A stretch of DNA of 64,000 bases, taken from CAWDXG01 sp963822115. Lineage in GTDB: Bacteria > Myxococcota_A > Polyangia > Polyangiales > Polyangiaceae. Location: positions 496,001 to 560,000 of the forward strand of contig CAWGGM010000020.1 of NCBI GenBank assembly GCA_963822115.1. The letters are read 5' to 3'. The notes beneath the pieces were generated by a model. It had not been told where the DNA came from and ran no database searches. It was given only the letters and a program-made list of their open reading frames with translations. Position 1 is the stretch's first letter. Every line of letters starts with the position of its first letter. Below are positions 36,241-43,827 of this stretch, one piece after another. Made by a program: the position numbers and the translations under genes.

Positions 36241-37127
36241 CGCCGGAAGACCAGATCCTCGTCGACAAGCTGACCGAGCAGCTACTGTTGCCGCTGGTTG
36301 CCGGAGGCGAGCTCAGGCCGCTGCCGCCCATCGGCGCAAAGCGCGCGCGCCATCTTGCAGCGCACTCGCTGGTGGCAGGGGGCAACGCCGCAGTCGAGCT
36401 GGAACGCGCACGGCTGACGGCAGCGCGCCGGCTGTGTGCGGTCGATCGCGTCGGCGAGCCCACGCCCGGCGAATGGTTGCTGGCCTTCGCTCTGAACGAC
36501 CTGCTGCAGGCGACCAATCCCGATCTCGAAGGATGGATAGGGAAGGAGCGGCCGGAGCGACTGCTCAACATGGTAGGGCAGGTGATCAAGCAGGCCGGCG
36601 CTCCGCGCACCATCGGCGACGCGCTGGGACGGCATGCCGCGTATTTTCGCGTCGCCGAGCTGGTGCGCGTCGACACGCGCGTCTCGTGGTGGGTCGGCAG
36701 CGCCGACTACCATGGAGCGGAACCTCCCGCCCGGCTTCTGGCCTGGCCCAGGCTGCGTCGGGTGCACGAAGCGAAGACCAACGTAGAGCTGGGGGAGATG
36801 CCGCCAGCGGAGGCCGAGTGGTCGAAGACCTGGCTGGGTCTGCTCGGTCGTTGGCTCGCTGCCTCGCCGCTGACCGACCTGGCGACGCTCGATCGCCCCA
36901 GTCCGCCCTTCGTGTGGCGCGGCGCGTCGCTCGGGCTCCTGCAGAGCGACCCGGGTCTCACGCTCGCCTACCGCGTCGTGGACTGGCAGGAAGACAAGGC
37001 ACGGGCAGCGGCGATCGCGCGCCGCGCCGGGCAGGAGCTCGAGCGACTGGAGGATCGCGCGGTCGCGCTGGAGTTCGCCGACGGTATCGAGTCGCGCGCT
37101 CGCGCCCTGGCCCAGCGTGACGACTAG
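36237..37127 (+). CDS. Unrecognised helical protein, second of the coupled pair
   Basis: 296 residues; ATG overlaps the preceding stop. Helix-rich, with a single Cys (RRLCAVDR), many Arg/Ala/Leu, and Trp-rich stretches (VSWWVGSADYHG, WSKTWLGLLGRWL). The N-terminus EDQILVDKLTEQLLLPLVAGG and C-terminus RRAGQELERLEDRAVALEF could pack as a bundle. No known domain recognised. Transcribed with the 491-residue partner. Confidence 0.55.
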   Translation: MTPEDQILVDKLTEQLLLPLVAGGELRPLPPIGAKRARHLAAHSLVAGGNAAVELERARLTAARRLCAVDRVGEPTPGEWLLAFALNDLLQATNPDLEGWIGKERPERLLNMVGQVIKQAGAPRTIGDALGRHAAYFRVAELVRVDTRVSWWVGSADYHGAEPPARLLAWPRLRRVHEAKTNVELGEMPPAEAEWSKTWLGLLGRWLAASPLTDLATLDRPSPPFVWRGASLGLLQSDPGLTLAYRVVDWQEDKARAAAIARRAGQELERLEDRAVALEFADGIESRARALAQRDD

Positions 37128-37138
37128 CCCGGCGCGTC

Positions 37139-37150
37139 ATGTTGCAACAT
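37139..37150. promoter_or_regulatory. Perfect 12-base palindrome upstream of the persulfide-dioxygenase-like gene
   Basis: ATGTTGCAACAT is an exact inverted repeat, with a TTGACA hexamer 12 bases downstream (37162-37167) that could be a -35 element; no good -10 is visible. The gene starts at 37281. It looks like an operator for a dimeric regulator. Function is inferred only from symmetry and position. Confidence 0.45.
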
Positions 37151-37280
37151 CCTGTCTCGTGTTGACACGCTGCGCTTCGGCTACCGCGCTGCGGTGTGGA
37201 CCGGGGGCGGCGTTTTCGGGGTCCAGGGTGTCTCGCGAACTCTGGCACGAAGCCTGCTGGATGGAGCCGTAGAGGGACCC

Positions 37281-37965
37281 ATGATTTTCCGCCAGCTATT
37301 CGACAAGGAATCGAGCACCTACACCTACCTGCTGGCGCGTCGCGCCGGTGGCGAGGCACTGCTCATCGACCCGGTGAAGGAGCAGGTCGACCGCTACCTG
37401 CAGCTGCTCCGCGAGCTCGACCTGAAGCTGGTCAAGGCCGTCGACACGCACGTCCACGCCGACCATGTCACGGCTCTGGGCGATCTCCAGGAGCCGCACC
37501 GACTGCCTCACCATCATGGGCGAGCAGAGCCGCGCGGACTGCGTCTCGCTCAAGGTGAAGGACGGCGAGCGCATCGACCTGGACGGCATCTCGCTCGAGG
37601 TGATGTACACGCCGGGCCACACCGACGACTCGTACAGCTTCCGTCTGCCCGACCGCGTGTTCACCGGCGACACGCTGCTGATCCGCGGCAGTGGCCGTAC
37701 CGACTTCCAGAACGGCAGCGCGCGCGATCAGTACAACTCGATCTTCGAGAAGCTGTTGAAGCTGCCGGACGACACGTTCGTCTACCCCGCCCACGACTAC
37801 AAGGGCTGGACCGTGAGCACGATCGCCGAGGAACGGGCGCACAACCCGCGCCTGCAGGTGAAGGGCGTCGACGAGTACATCGAGCTGATGGGCAACCTGA
37901 ACCTGCCCAATCCGCGGCTGATGGACATCGCGGTGCCAGCGAATCTGGGCTGCGGGCTTTCCTAG
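37281..37965 (+). CDS. Persulfide dioxygenase (ETHE1-like) metallo-beta-lactamase-fold protein; frame broken by one base
   Basis: ATG preceded by AGAGGGA. The N-terminal frame gives MIFRQLFDKESSTYTYLLA, VDTHVHADHVTALGDL (metal-ligand HxHxDH); after 37488 the next frame gives RSRTDCLTIMGEQS, TPGHTDDSYSF, FTGDTLLI and FVYPAHDYKGWT, all in family order. Removing one C from GATCTCCAGG joins them without gap, giving about 227 residues, the usual ETHE1 size. The enzyme oxidises glutathione persulfide to sulfite using Fe(II). As given it is frameshifted; an assembly error is plausible. Confidence 0.85.
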
Positions 37966-38120
37966 GCTGCTCCCCAGGCGATCGGCGGCGCGGAGCGACG
38001 GGCGCGCTGGCGCGCGCCCGGGACCCTCAAGCGGGTGCTCGGGCGGCCGTCGCGTCCACACCGCAAACGACGAGCCGCCCTCCGCGCCCGCGAGGGTCCC
38101 CTGCGGCTAGCGCGAGGGCG

Positions 38121-38430
38121 AGGGGATAGAGCGAGAGAGAGGGCGTAGGGCGAGGCGCGCGTCGGCTTCGCCTCGCGCGCGTGGTGCGAGAGCGTAGTGC
38201 GAGGGCGTAGGGCGAGGCGCGCGTCGGCTTCGCCTCGCGCGCGTGGTGCGAGAGCGTGGTGCGAGGGCGTAGGGCGAGGCGCGCGTCGGCTTCGCCTCGC
38301 GCGCGTGGTGCGAGAGCGTAGTGCGAGGGCGTAGGGCGAGGCGCGCGTCGGCTTCGCCTCGCGCGCGTGGTGCGAGAGCGTGGTGCGAGGGCGTAGGGCG
38401 AGGCGCGCGTCGGCTTCGCCTCGCGCGCTT
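38121..38430. repeat. Five-copy 62-base tandem hairpin array
   Basis: The block GTCGGCTTCGCCTC occurs at 38161, 38223, 38285, 38347 and 38409, an exact 62-base period. Each unit holds the inverted pair GCGAGGCG / CGCCTCGC around an 11-base loop. Linkers alternate AGCGTAGT and AGCGTGGT, so the true unit is a 124-base dimer. The unit before the first copy is partial. The 160 bases between the preceding gene and the array show nothing else I can support. Confidence 0.85.
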
Positions 38431-38464
38431 TGGGCGGGGCGTTCACTGCTGGCTTCTCCAGGCT

Positions 38465-38589
38465 GCCGCCGTGCTCGGAGCTGTCCAGGCCGAGCCGTCC
38501 TCGCCGTGCTCGGACCCTTCGGGTCCTGCGCGCGGCTGCGGGCGGTGCTCGCTTCGCTCGCAGCCTGGACAGCTCCTGCGCGCGGCGGC
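38465..38589 (+). ncRNA. Candidate structured RNA element upstream of the four-helix-bundle gene
   Basis: Two arms pair perfectly: GGAGCTGTCCAGGC (38477-38490) with GCCTGGACAGCTCC (38563-38576). A further outer pairing, GCCGCCG (38465-38471) with CGGCGGC (38583-38589), extends it. Inside are two hairpins: GGACCC/GGGTCC with loop TTC, and GCTGCGGGCG with CGCTCGCAGC (nine of ten). Such a multi-branch fold suggests RNA, but a DNA cruciform or attenuator is possible. No promoter is visible and expression is unproven. Confidence 0.5.
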
Positions 38590-38644
38590 GCTTGGGCTTC
38601 GCCTCGCGCTCGAGTGGGCGGGCGTGAGGGAGCCAAGGAGTTCC

Positions 38645-38971
38645 ATGATGTTGCGTATCTATCCCGTTCTGCTCGAGCTGGTTCGCTTGCTTCGGCCGCT
38701 GGTGAAGCGGCTGGAGCGGCACGACCCGGATCTGGCGCGTCAGTGTCGGCGGGCTCTGACCAGCGCGCCGTTGAACGTCGCGGAAGGGTCGTACAGTCGC
38801 GGGAAGAACCGCGCGGTGCGCTACCACACCGCGCTCGGTTCGCTGCGCGAGGTGCAGGCTTGTTTCGAGGTCGCGGCGGCGCTCGGGTATCTGCCGGAGC
38901 TGGACGCGGCGCTGGTCGCCCGCTTCGATCGCGTGATCGGCACGCTGGTGCGCGTGGTGCGGCCGGGCTGA
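38645..38971 (+). CDS. Four-helix-bundle protein (23S rRNA intervening-sequence / Avd-like family)
   Basis: 108 residues; two ATGs in tandem, with AAGGAG just upstream. Typical of the S23/IVS-type four-helix-bundle family: IYPVLLELVRLLRPLVKRL, LTSAPLNVAEGSYSRGKNRA (the conserved NxxEG...G block) and HTALGSLREVQACFEVAAAL. Family members occur in 23S rRNA insertions and as Avd in diversity-generating retroelements, where they bind RNA; free-standing copies have no proven role. There is no reverse transcriptase or rRNA here. The structured element and hairpin array lie directly upstream. Confidence 0.85.
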   Translation: MMLRIYPVLLELVRLLRPLVKRLERHDPDLARQCRRALTSAPLNVAEGSYSRGKNRAVRYHTALGSLREVQACFEVAAALGYLPELDAALVARFDRVIGTLVRVVRPG

Positions 38972-39029
38972 GCCGCGCAGAGCGCCCTCTGGTCACGCGA
39001 GCCGCCCGGGACCATGCTCATTCCGGCAC

Positions 39030-39608
39030 ATGGGCGGCGTACGCTGGGGAAGACGGGTGCGGGCGGCGTGCTTCGGCGCGCTGCTCGCGCTCGCTTTCCC
39101 GGCCCGGAGTCGCGCCCAGCAGCGCACGCGGTCGGGCCCGCGCATCACCTGGCCGTGGCTGGCAACCCAGCTCATCCCCAGCCCGGAGCTTTCGCTCGGC
39201 GACGCGGGCGCGCACTTCGGCATGCGCTGGCAGCTGACGCCGCTCTGCTACTCCTTCGGCCTGTACCCGGGCGTGAACCCCTGGCGTTTCTTCGTGGTGG
39301 AGCCGATCGTGCGGCAGAGCGGCTCGATCGAGCTGTACGTCTCGCCGGAGTACCTGGCCATTGCGCCGCGCTTCCGCGATCGCATGCTGCTACGCGCCGG
39401 GCTGCGCTCGTACTTCCCGCTCCTGCAGCATGGCGACTACCTGTCGGCCTCCATCGGCAGCTCGTGGTTCCGCATTGCCGGCCAGGACGGCGTCGCCTAC
39501 GAGCTGGGCGTCTACGCGCTGTTTGGCGTGCTGGGTCTGCAGGTCGACTACGCCCCCGCCTTCAAGCGTGCCGCGTGGATCGGCACGCTGAGGTTCAGGT
39601 ACTTCTGA
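39030..39608 (+). CDS. Secreted or outer-membrane beta-rich protein, function unknown
   Basis: 192 residues. Signal peptide RRVRAACFGALLALAFPARSRAQ. The mature part alternates aromatic and hydrophobic strands (FFVVEPIVRQSGSIELYVSPE, LLRAGLRSYFPLL, YELGVYALFGVLGLQVDY) and ends in an aromatic residue (RFRYF), as outer-membrane beta-barrels do. Its TGA overlaps the ATG of the metallo-beta-lactamase-fold lipoprotein by one base (TGATG), so the two are an operon. Confidence 0.65.
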   Translation: MGGVRWGRRVRAACFGALLALAFPARSRAQQRTRSGPRITWPWLATQLIPSPELSLGDAGAHFGMRWQLTPLCYSFGLYPGVNPWRFFVVEPIVRQSGSIELYVSPEYLAIAPRFRDRMLLRAGLRSYFPLLQHGDYLSASIGSSWFRIAGQDGVAYELGVYALFGVLGLQVDYAPAFKRAAWIGTLRFRYF

Positions 39609-40597
39609 TGCGCGTCCTTTCCGCGGCTCGTTCGGGCTCCCGCGCGTGGCTCTTGCTCGTGCTGGTGCTGCTTGCCGGTTGCGTGAGCGGCGGCGAGTTC
39701 TTCGCGCCGCTGTTCCGCTCGCCGGCGCGCGTTCCCCACCGCATCACGCACCCCGGGGTGCCCGGCGCGCGGCTGTCGGTGCTCTGGGTCGGGCACGCCA
39801 CGGTCCTGATCCAGCTCGGTGATCGCTTCGTCCTGACCGACCCGGTGTTCACGTCCAGCGTGGGGCAGCTGTCCCAGCGCCTCGTCGAGCCCGGCCTCCG
39901 CGCGGAAGATCTGCCGCAGCTCGACGCCGTCCTGATCTCGCACCTGCACTTCGATCACCTCTCGCTGGGTTCGCTCGAGCTCATCCAGCACAAGGTGGGC
40001 ACGCTGCTGATGCCCCAGGGCGGGCTCGTGTACCTGACGGACTTCCCCTTCCGCGCGCGGGAGCTCGGCCGCTGGCAGACCTGGGAGCACGCGGGCTTGC
40101 GGATCACGGCCGTGCCGGTGATGCACAACGGCTTCCGCTATGGCGCGGACGCGGCGTGGATGAAGACGAGCTTCACGGGCTACGTCATCCGCTACCGCGG
40201 AGTCAGTGTCTACTTCCCGGGCGACACAGCCTACGATCGCCGCGACTTCGTCGAGACGCGGCGGCGCTTCCCGCACCTGGACCTGGCGCTGTTGCCGATC
40301 GCGCCCATCGAGCCACGCGCCTTCATGCGACGCTCGCACCTCGATCCGGCGCAGGCGCTCGACGCCTTCTCCGACCTGGGCGCGCGCTGGATGATCCCGA
40401 TCCACTACGGCACGTTCGTCAACGGCCTGGACGAGCCCGGCCAGCCGCTCCGCGAGCTCCGCCAGGCCATGCGCGCGCGCGGCGCGGCCGGCGGCCGCGT
40501 GGACGTCCTCCGCATCGGGGAAAGGCTGGTCCTGCTCGGGCCGGCGCGCACCGGGACAGGCGGTCAGAATGTCCCGCCGACACCGACGCTGCGGTAG
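39608..40597 (+). CDS. Metallo-beta-lactamase-fold lipoprotein (NAPE-PLD/UlaG-like)
   Basis: 329 residues. Lipobox LLAGCVS. Metal ligands follow the NAPE-PLD type: GHATVLI, ISHLHFDHL (HxHxDH), VMHNGF, YFPGDTAYD (Asp ligand) and IPIHYGTF (final His). The family comprises phosphodiesterases for N-acyl phospholipids and related hydrolases; a periplasmic or outer-membrane lipid hydrolase is plausible. The 3' end overlaps the convergent gene at 40564 by 34 bases. Confidence 0.85.
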   Translation: MRVLSAARSGSRAWLLLVLVLLAGCVSGGEFFAPLFRSPARVPHRITHPGVPGARLSVLWVGHATVLIQLGDRFVLTDPVFTSSVGQLSQRLVEPGLRAEDLPQLDAVLISHLHFDHLSLGSLELIQHKVGTLLMPQGGLVYLTDFPFRARELGRWQTWEHAGLRITAVPVMHNGFRYGADAAWMKTSFTGYVIRYRGVSVYFPGDTAYDRRDFVETRRRFPHLDLALLPIAPIEPRAFMRRSHLDPAQALDAFSDLGARWMIPIHYGTFVNGLDEPGQPLRELRQAMRARGAAGGRVDVLRIGERLVLLGPARTGTGGQNVPPTPTLR

Positions 40598-41607
40598 CCG
40601 ACGAGGGGGCGCACGCTGAGGTCGCCGTGACGCAGAACGGCGTCCTCTTTCTTCTTGCCGGAATCGAGTACGAGCAGCACCACGCCGGTAGCAAGGCCCA
40701 CACCACCGACCACGAACCCGACGGTCGACAGCGTTCCTGCGCTGGAAGCGTCCTTGTCGAGCGAGGCCACCTGGCTTCGCTCGGCGCTCGTGCAACCGCG
40801 CGGGTTGCAGCTGTTGAACAGCTTGTCGGCGTCGCTGGAAGCGCTGCTCTTCTTGAGCAGGAAGAGGACCCCGGCGCCGATGCCGATCGCCCCGACACCG
40901 AACCCGGCGTACGCACCAACGCGCATACCGCTCACGCCGCCGCTGTGCTTGCCGGTGTCCTTCGCAGGCGCCGGATCGACGGGCTGCTGCTGGGCGGGCG
41001 CCGGCGTCGCGGCGCCTGATTGGAGCGGCTGGAGCGTGAGGACGACGCTCTCGTTGGCGCCTTCCTTCACCTCGACGGCCTTTTCGGGGCTCACCATGCC
41101 GTCGGCAAACGCCTTGAACACGTGCTTGCCCGGATCGACCGGCCTGGGTATGCCGACGAGCGCATCGGGTACCCGACGCCCGTCCATCGTGATGCGCGAT
41201 GTCTTGTCGCCGCCGCCCTGCACGTTGGCCGTGACACGGGGAATGCGTGGAGTGAGCGCCTGGAGCTCCTGGGTTGCCGCCTGCTGCGCCGCCTTGAACG
41301 CCTTGGGCGCATTGGCGGCGAGCTGCTCCCGCTTGATCTTGATGTAGATCTCGCGCGCATCGACGAGCCGACCGAGCTTCGCGTGTGCGCGTGCCAGATA
41401 CAGGAGGTGCGGGGGCGCATGCACGAGCTTCTCGGCGCGGGAGAAGAAGTCGATCGCCTTGGCGTATTCCCCGTTCTGGAACGCCTTGGCGCCCTCGGTA
41501 GCTGCCGCCCGGGCGCCAGCGAGCTGTTCGTCCGACTGGGCGCCAGCCGCGCCGCACACCAAGGTGCACGCGAGCAGCAGCGCCGCCATACGAGAAAGGC
41601 GAGCCAT
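40564..41607 (-). CDS. Secreted TPR/PEGA-like protein with two membrane segments
   Basis: 347 residues; ATG after signal MARLSRMAALLLACTLVCGAAGA. The N-terminal third has TPR-like helices (ATEGAKAFQNGEYAKAIDFFSRAEKLV); the middle has a beta segment of PEGA kind (RITMDGRRVPDALVGIPRPVDPG, ESVVLTLQ); a Pro/Ala linker precedes two hydrophobic helices (GAYAGFGVGAIGIGAGVLFLL and VGFVVGGVGLATGVVLLVL). A similar layout occurs in 59685-60650, so these are paralogous architectures. Probably periplasmic and membrane tethered; function unknown. Confidence 0.72.
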   Translation of the reverse strand: MARLSRMAALLLACTLVCGAAGAQSDEQLAGARAAATEGAKAFQNGEYAKAIDFFSRAEKLVHAPPHLLYLARAHAKLGRLVDAREIYIKIKREQLAANAPKAFKAAQQAATQELQALTPRIPRVTANVQGGGDKTSRITMDGRRVPDALVGIPRPVDPGKHVFKAFADGMVSPEKAVEVKEGANESVVLTLQPLQSGAATPAPAQQQPVDPAPAKDTGKHSGGVSGMRVGAYAGFGVGAIGIGAGVLFLLKKSSASSDADKLFNSCNPRGCTSAERSQVASLDKDASSAGTLSTVGFVVGGVGLATGVVLLVLDSGKKKEDAVLRHGDLSVRPLVGYRSVGVGGTF

Positions 41608-41703
41608 CCCGCAGCATGGGTAGCACGCCGTCACGAGCAGTGCGCAGAGGCAATTTCTTTTGCCCTTTGCGGGGCTCGAACCGGCGCCGCTACGATTCCG
41701 CGC

Positions 41704-42894
41704 ATGGGTGCGCTCCGGGCAGGGCTGGTGGTGGTGTGTGTCGTCTTTGGCGTCGTCGCGTGCTCGTCGCCGCCAGAGCGGAACTTCAATGCAGCCGACT
41801 CCGGCACGAGCGGCAGCGCGGGCAACGGCGCGACCGGCGGCAGCGGCGGTGCAGCGGGCAGCGCGACCGGCGGCAGCGGCGGTGCAGCGGGCAGCGCGAC
41901 CGGCGGCAGCGCGGGCACAGCGGGTAGCGGCGCGACCGGCGGCAGCGGCGGTGCAGCGGGCAGCGCGACCGGCGGCAGCGCGGGCACAGCGGGTAGCGGC
42001 GCGACCGGCGGCAGCGGTGGCACGGCCGGCAGCGGCGGCACGGCCGGGGCAGCGGGCAGCGGCGGCGCGCCGCCCACCTGCGGCAGCAACAGCGTGTGCG
42101 TGGCACCCGTTCCGTCGGGCTGGACGGGGCCGGTCACGGTCGCATCGAGTGCCTCGGCGCTTTCGCCCTGCCCGAGCGAATACAACACCCTCGAGCTCGA
42201 CACGCACGACGGCCTCCAGACACCAACGGCAGCGTGCAACTGCACGTGCCCCAGCTCACCCAACGTGACGTGCGGGAAGATGTTCTACACGGGCTATTCG
42301 CCGAGCTGCCCGTCGAACCCCCAGGGCGGGTACGCCATCAGCTTGAACACGTGCCGGACCGTTTCCATCAAGGACGGCTTCGACCTGCAGACGTCCGCGG
42401 CGTCCTGCACGGCTACCATGAACCCGAACATCCCCAAGCCGAGCTTCGATCGCAATGTGCGTGTCTGCTCCGGCGCCAAGGACACGGGCGGCTGCAGCGC
42501 CGGCCAGTGGTGCGTCCCCCTGGCAGGCTCCAGCGCGTACGGTGGCGTCTGCATCTACCAGGCCGGCGCCCAGAAGTGCCCGACGGGCTACCCTACCCGC
42601 ACCGTGTACTACAACTCGTACAGCGACACGCGAGCGTGTTCCGCCTGTACCTGCAAGCCGAGCGGCTACGAATGTCGCGCCACCATTACGCTCTACCAGG
42701 CGACAGACTGCACCGGCGCCACGTCGACCGCGTATGCAACCGAGACCAACACGTACTGCTCCGCTTCGAACGTTGTCGCGATCAAGCCTGCGGCAGTCAA
42801 CGTCTACAAGAAGGGCACCTGCTCGCCGAGCGGCGGTACGCTGACGGGTAGCGTCACCCCGCAGAAGGCGACGACCGTCTGCTGCGCCAAGTAG
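41704..42894 (+). CDS. Gly/Ser/Ala-rich, Cys-rich lipoprotein
   Basis: 396 residues. Lipobox VVACSS. Residues about 35-115 are a repetitive linker (GGSGGAAGSAT units; DNA repeats of 33 bases), followed by a 250-residue domain with about 24 cysteines, ending CCAK. Phrases such as CNCTCPSSPNVTCGKMFY and CKPSGYECRATITLYQ suggest many disulfides. It is divergent from the TPR/PEGA-like gene and ends 13 bases before the truncated IS630 copy. Confidence 0.72.
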   Translation: MGALRAGLVVVCVVFGVVACSSPPERNFNAADSGTSGSAGNGATGGSGGAAGSATGGSGGAAGSATGGSAGTAGSGATGGSGGAAGSATGGSAGTAGSGATGGSGGTAGSGGTAGAAGSGGAPPTCGSNSVCVAPVPSGWTGPVTVASSASALSPCPSEYNTLELDTHDGLQTPTAACNCTCPSSPNVTCGKMFYTGYSPSCPSNPQGGYAISLNTCRTVSIKDGFDLQTSAASCTATMNPNIPKPSFDRNVRVCSGAKDTGGCSAGQWCVPLAGSSAYGGVCIYQAGAQKCPTGYPTRTVYYNSYSDTRACSACTCKPSGYECRATITLYQATDCTGATSTAYATETNTYCSASNVVAIKPAAVNVYKKGTCSPSGGTLTGSVTPQKATTVCCAK

Positions 42895-42907
42895 CCGCCG
42901 CCGCCAG

Positions 42908-43827
42908 GGGTGTGGCTGGCTGAAGCGGTTTCTCGACGGCGGCTATGAAGCGCTCAAGGATCAGCGCCGCACTGGACGCCCTCGCGTGATCAAGCCGGCT
43001 GTCTGGCAGAAGGTTGCTACGGTGGTCGTGCAGTCACCGGAGCGCTTCGGGTACGCGCTGGCACGTTGGTCGTTGCGTGCGATCAGGAGTTTCTTGAAGG
43101 AGCGGTTCGGTTGGAGAGTGGGGCGCTCGTCGCTGAGCCGCTTCCTGCGGTCGATGGCTCTGAAACCGCACCGGGTGCGCTACTTCCTCAACCCCACAGA
43201 CCCGGATTTCGACGCGAAAGCAGCCAGAATCTGCAAGCTCTACCTGGACCCGCCGCCTCGCACGACGATCTTGAGCATCGACGAGAAGCCCGGTGTCCAG
43301 GTGTTGCGTCGAATCCATCCGACGCGCCCGATGAAGGTCGGCAAGCCCATGCGCGTGGAGTTCGAGTACGAGCGCAAAGGGACGCGCAACATCTTTGCGG
43401 CCTTCAACGTGAAGACAGGACGTGTACTTGTCTGGGTCACGCCGGATCGCACGATGCCGTACGTCCTCTGCTTCCTCGACCAGCTCGTCCAGTTCTATCG
43501 ACGGGGTCCGATCGTGATCATCACCGACAACATCAGCACGCGCGTCGGGGAGTCTGCGCGCCAATGGCTCGCGCGAAACCCGCGTGTGCGTTTCGTCTTC
43601 ACGCCGAAGCACGGCAGCTGGCTCAACCAGGTCGAGATCTGGTTCGGCATCCTGACGAGGAGCGCGCTGCGTCACCGCTCCTTCGACGGAGCCCGCGCTC
43701 TCGAAGCCGCCATCTACCGGTTTGCTCGCCACTGGAACGAACGGCTCGCCCGGCCGTTCCAGTGGACCTACACCGGCCGAGTTCTCGCAGCCTGAGATGG
43801 ATTGCGACTTATGGGACGCAGCACTAG
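42908..43827 (+). mobile_element. IS630-family element, left end deleted
   Basis: The transposase frame opens without its start (WLKRFLDGGYEALKDQRRTG, the end of the N-terminal HTH) directly after the lipoprotein stop. The right end has GCGACTTATGGGACGCAGCA followed by CTAG, resembling IS630-type terminal repeats next to a TA target. The left terminal repeat is absent. The right end adjoins the stop codon of the kinase gene on the opposite strand. Confidence 0.75.
42911..43795 (+). pseudogene. IS630-family transposase, 5' truncated
   Basis: The DDE-type catalytic core is complete: ILSIDEKPGVQVL (first Asp), VIITDNISTRV (second Asp), TPKHGSWLNQVEIWFGI (catalytic Glu). The first 70 or so residues, including the start of the DNA-binding domain, are missing; a GTG at 42986 could still start a 269-residue product, probably inactive in DNA binding. 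Full-length IS630 transposases have about 340-360 residues. Confidence 0.85.

Noticed and set aside
34765..37127. Firm assignment as a MoxR/FtsH ternary-system component
   Set aside because: Only gene style and pairing suggest it; no MoxR, vWA or FtsH gene adjoins and I cannot confirm a domain.
38121..38430. CRISPR array
   Set aside because: The units are 62 bases with no variable spacers between short repeats, and no cas gene is present.
38645..38971. Avd of a diversity-generating retroelement
   Set aside because: No reverse transcriptase, template repeat or variable-repeat target is seen in the window.
41665..41700. tRNA-like T-loop (GGTTCGAGCC on the minus strand)
   Set aside because: No matching D-arm, anticodon arm or seven-base acceptor stem could be found, and it overlaps the start of a lipoprotein gene.
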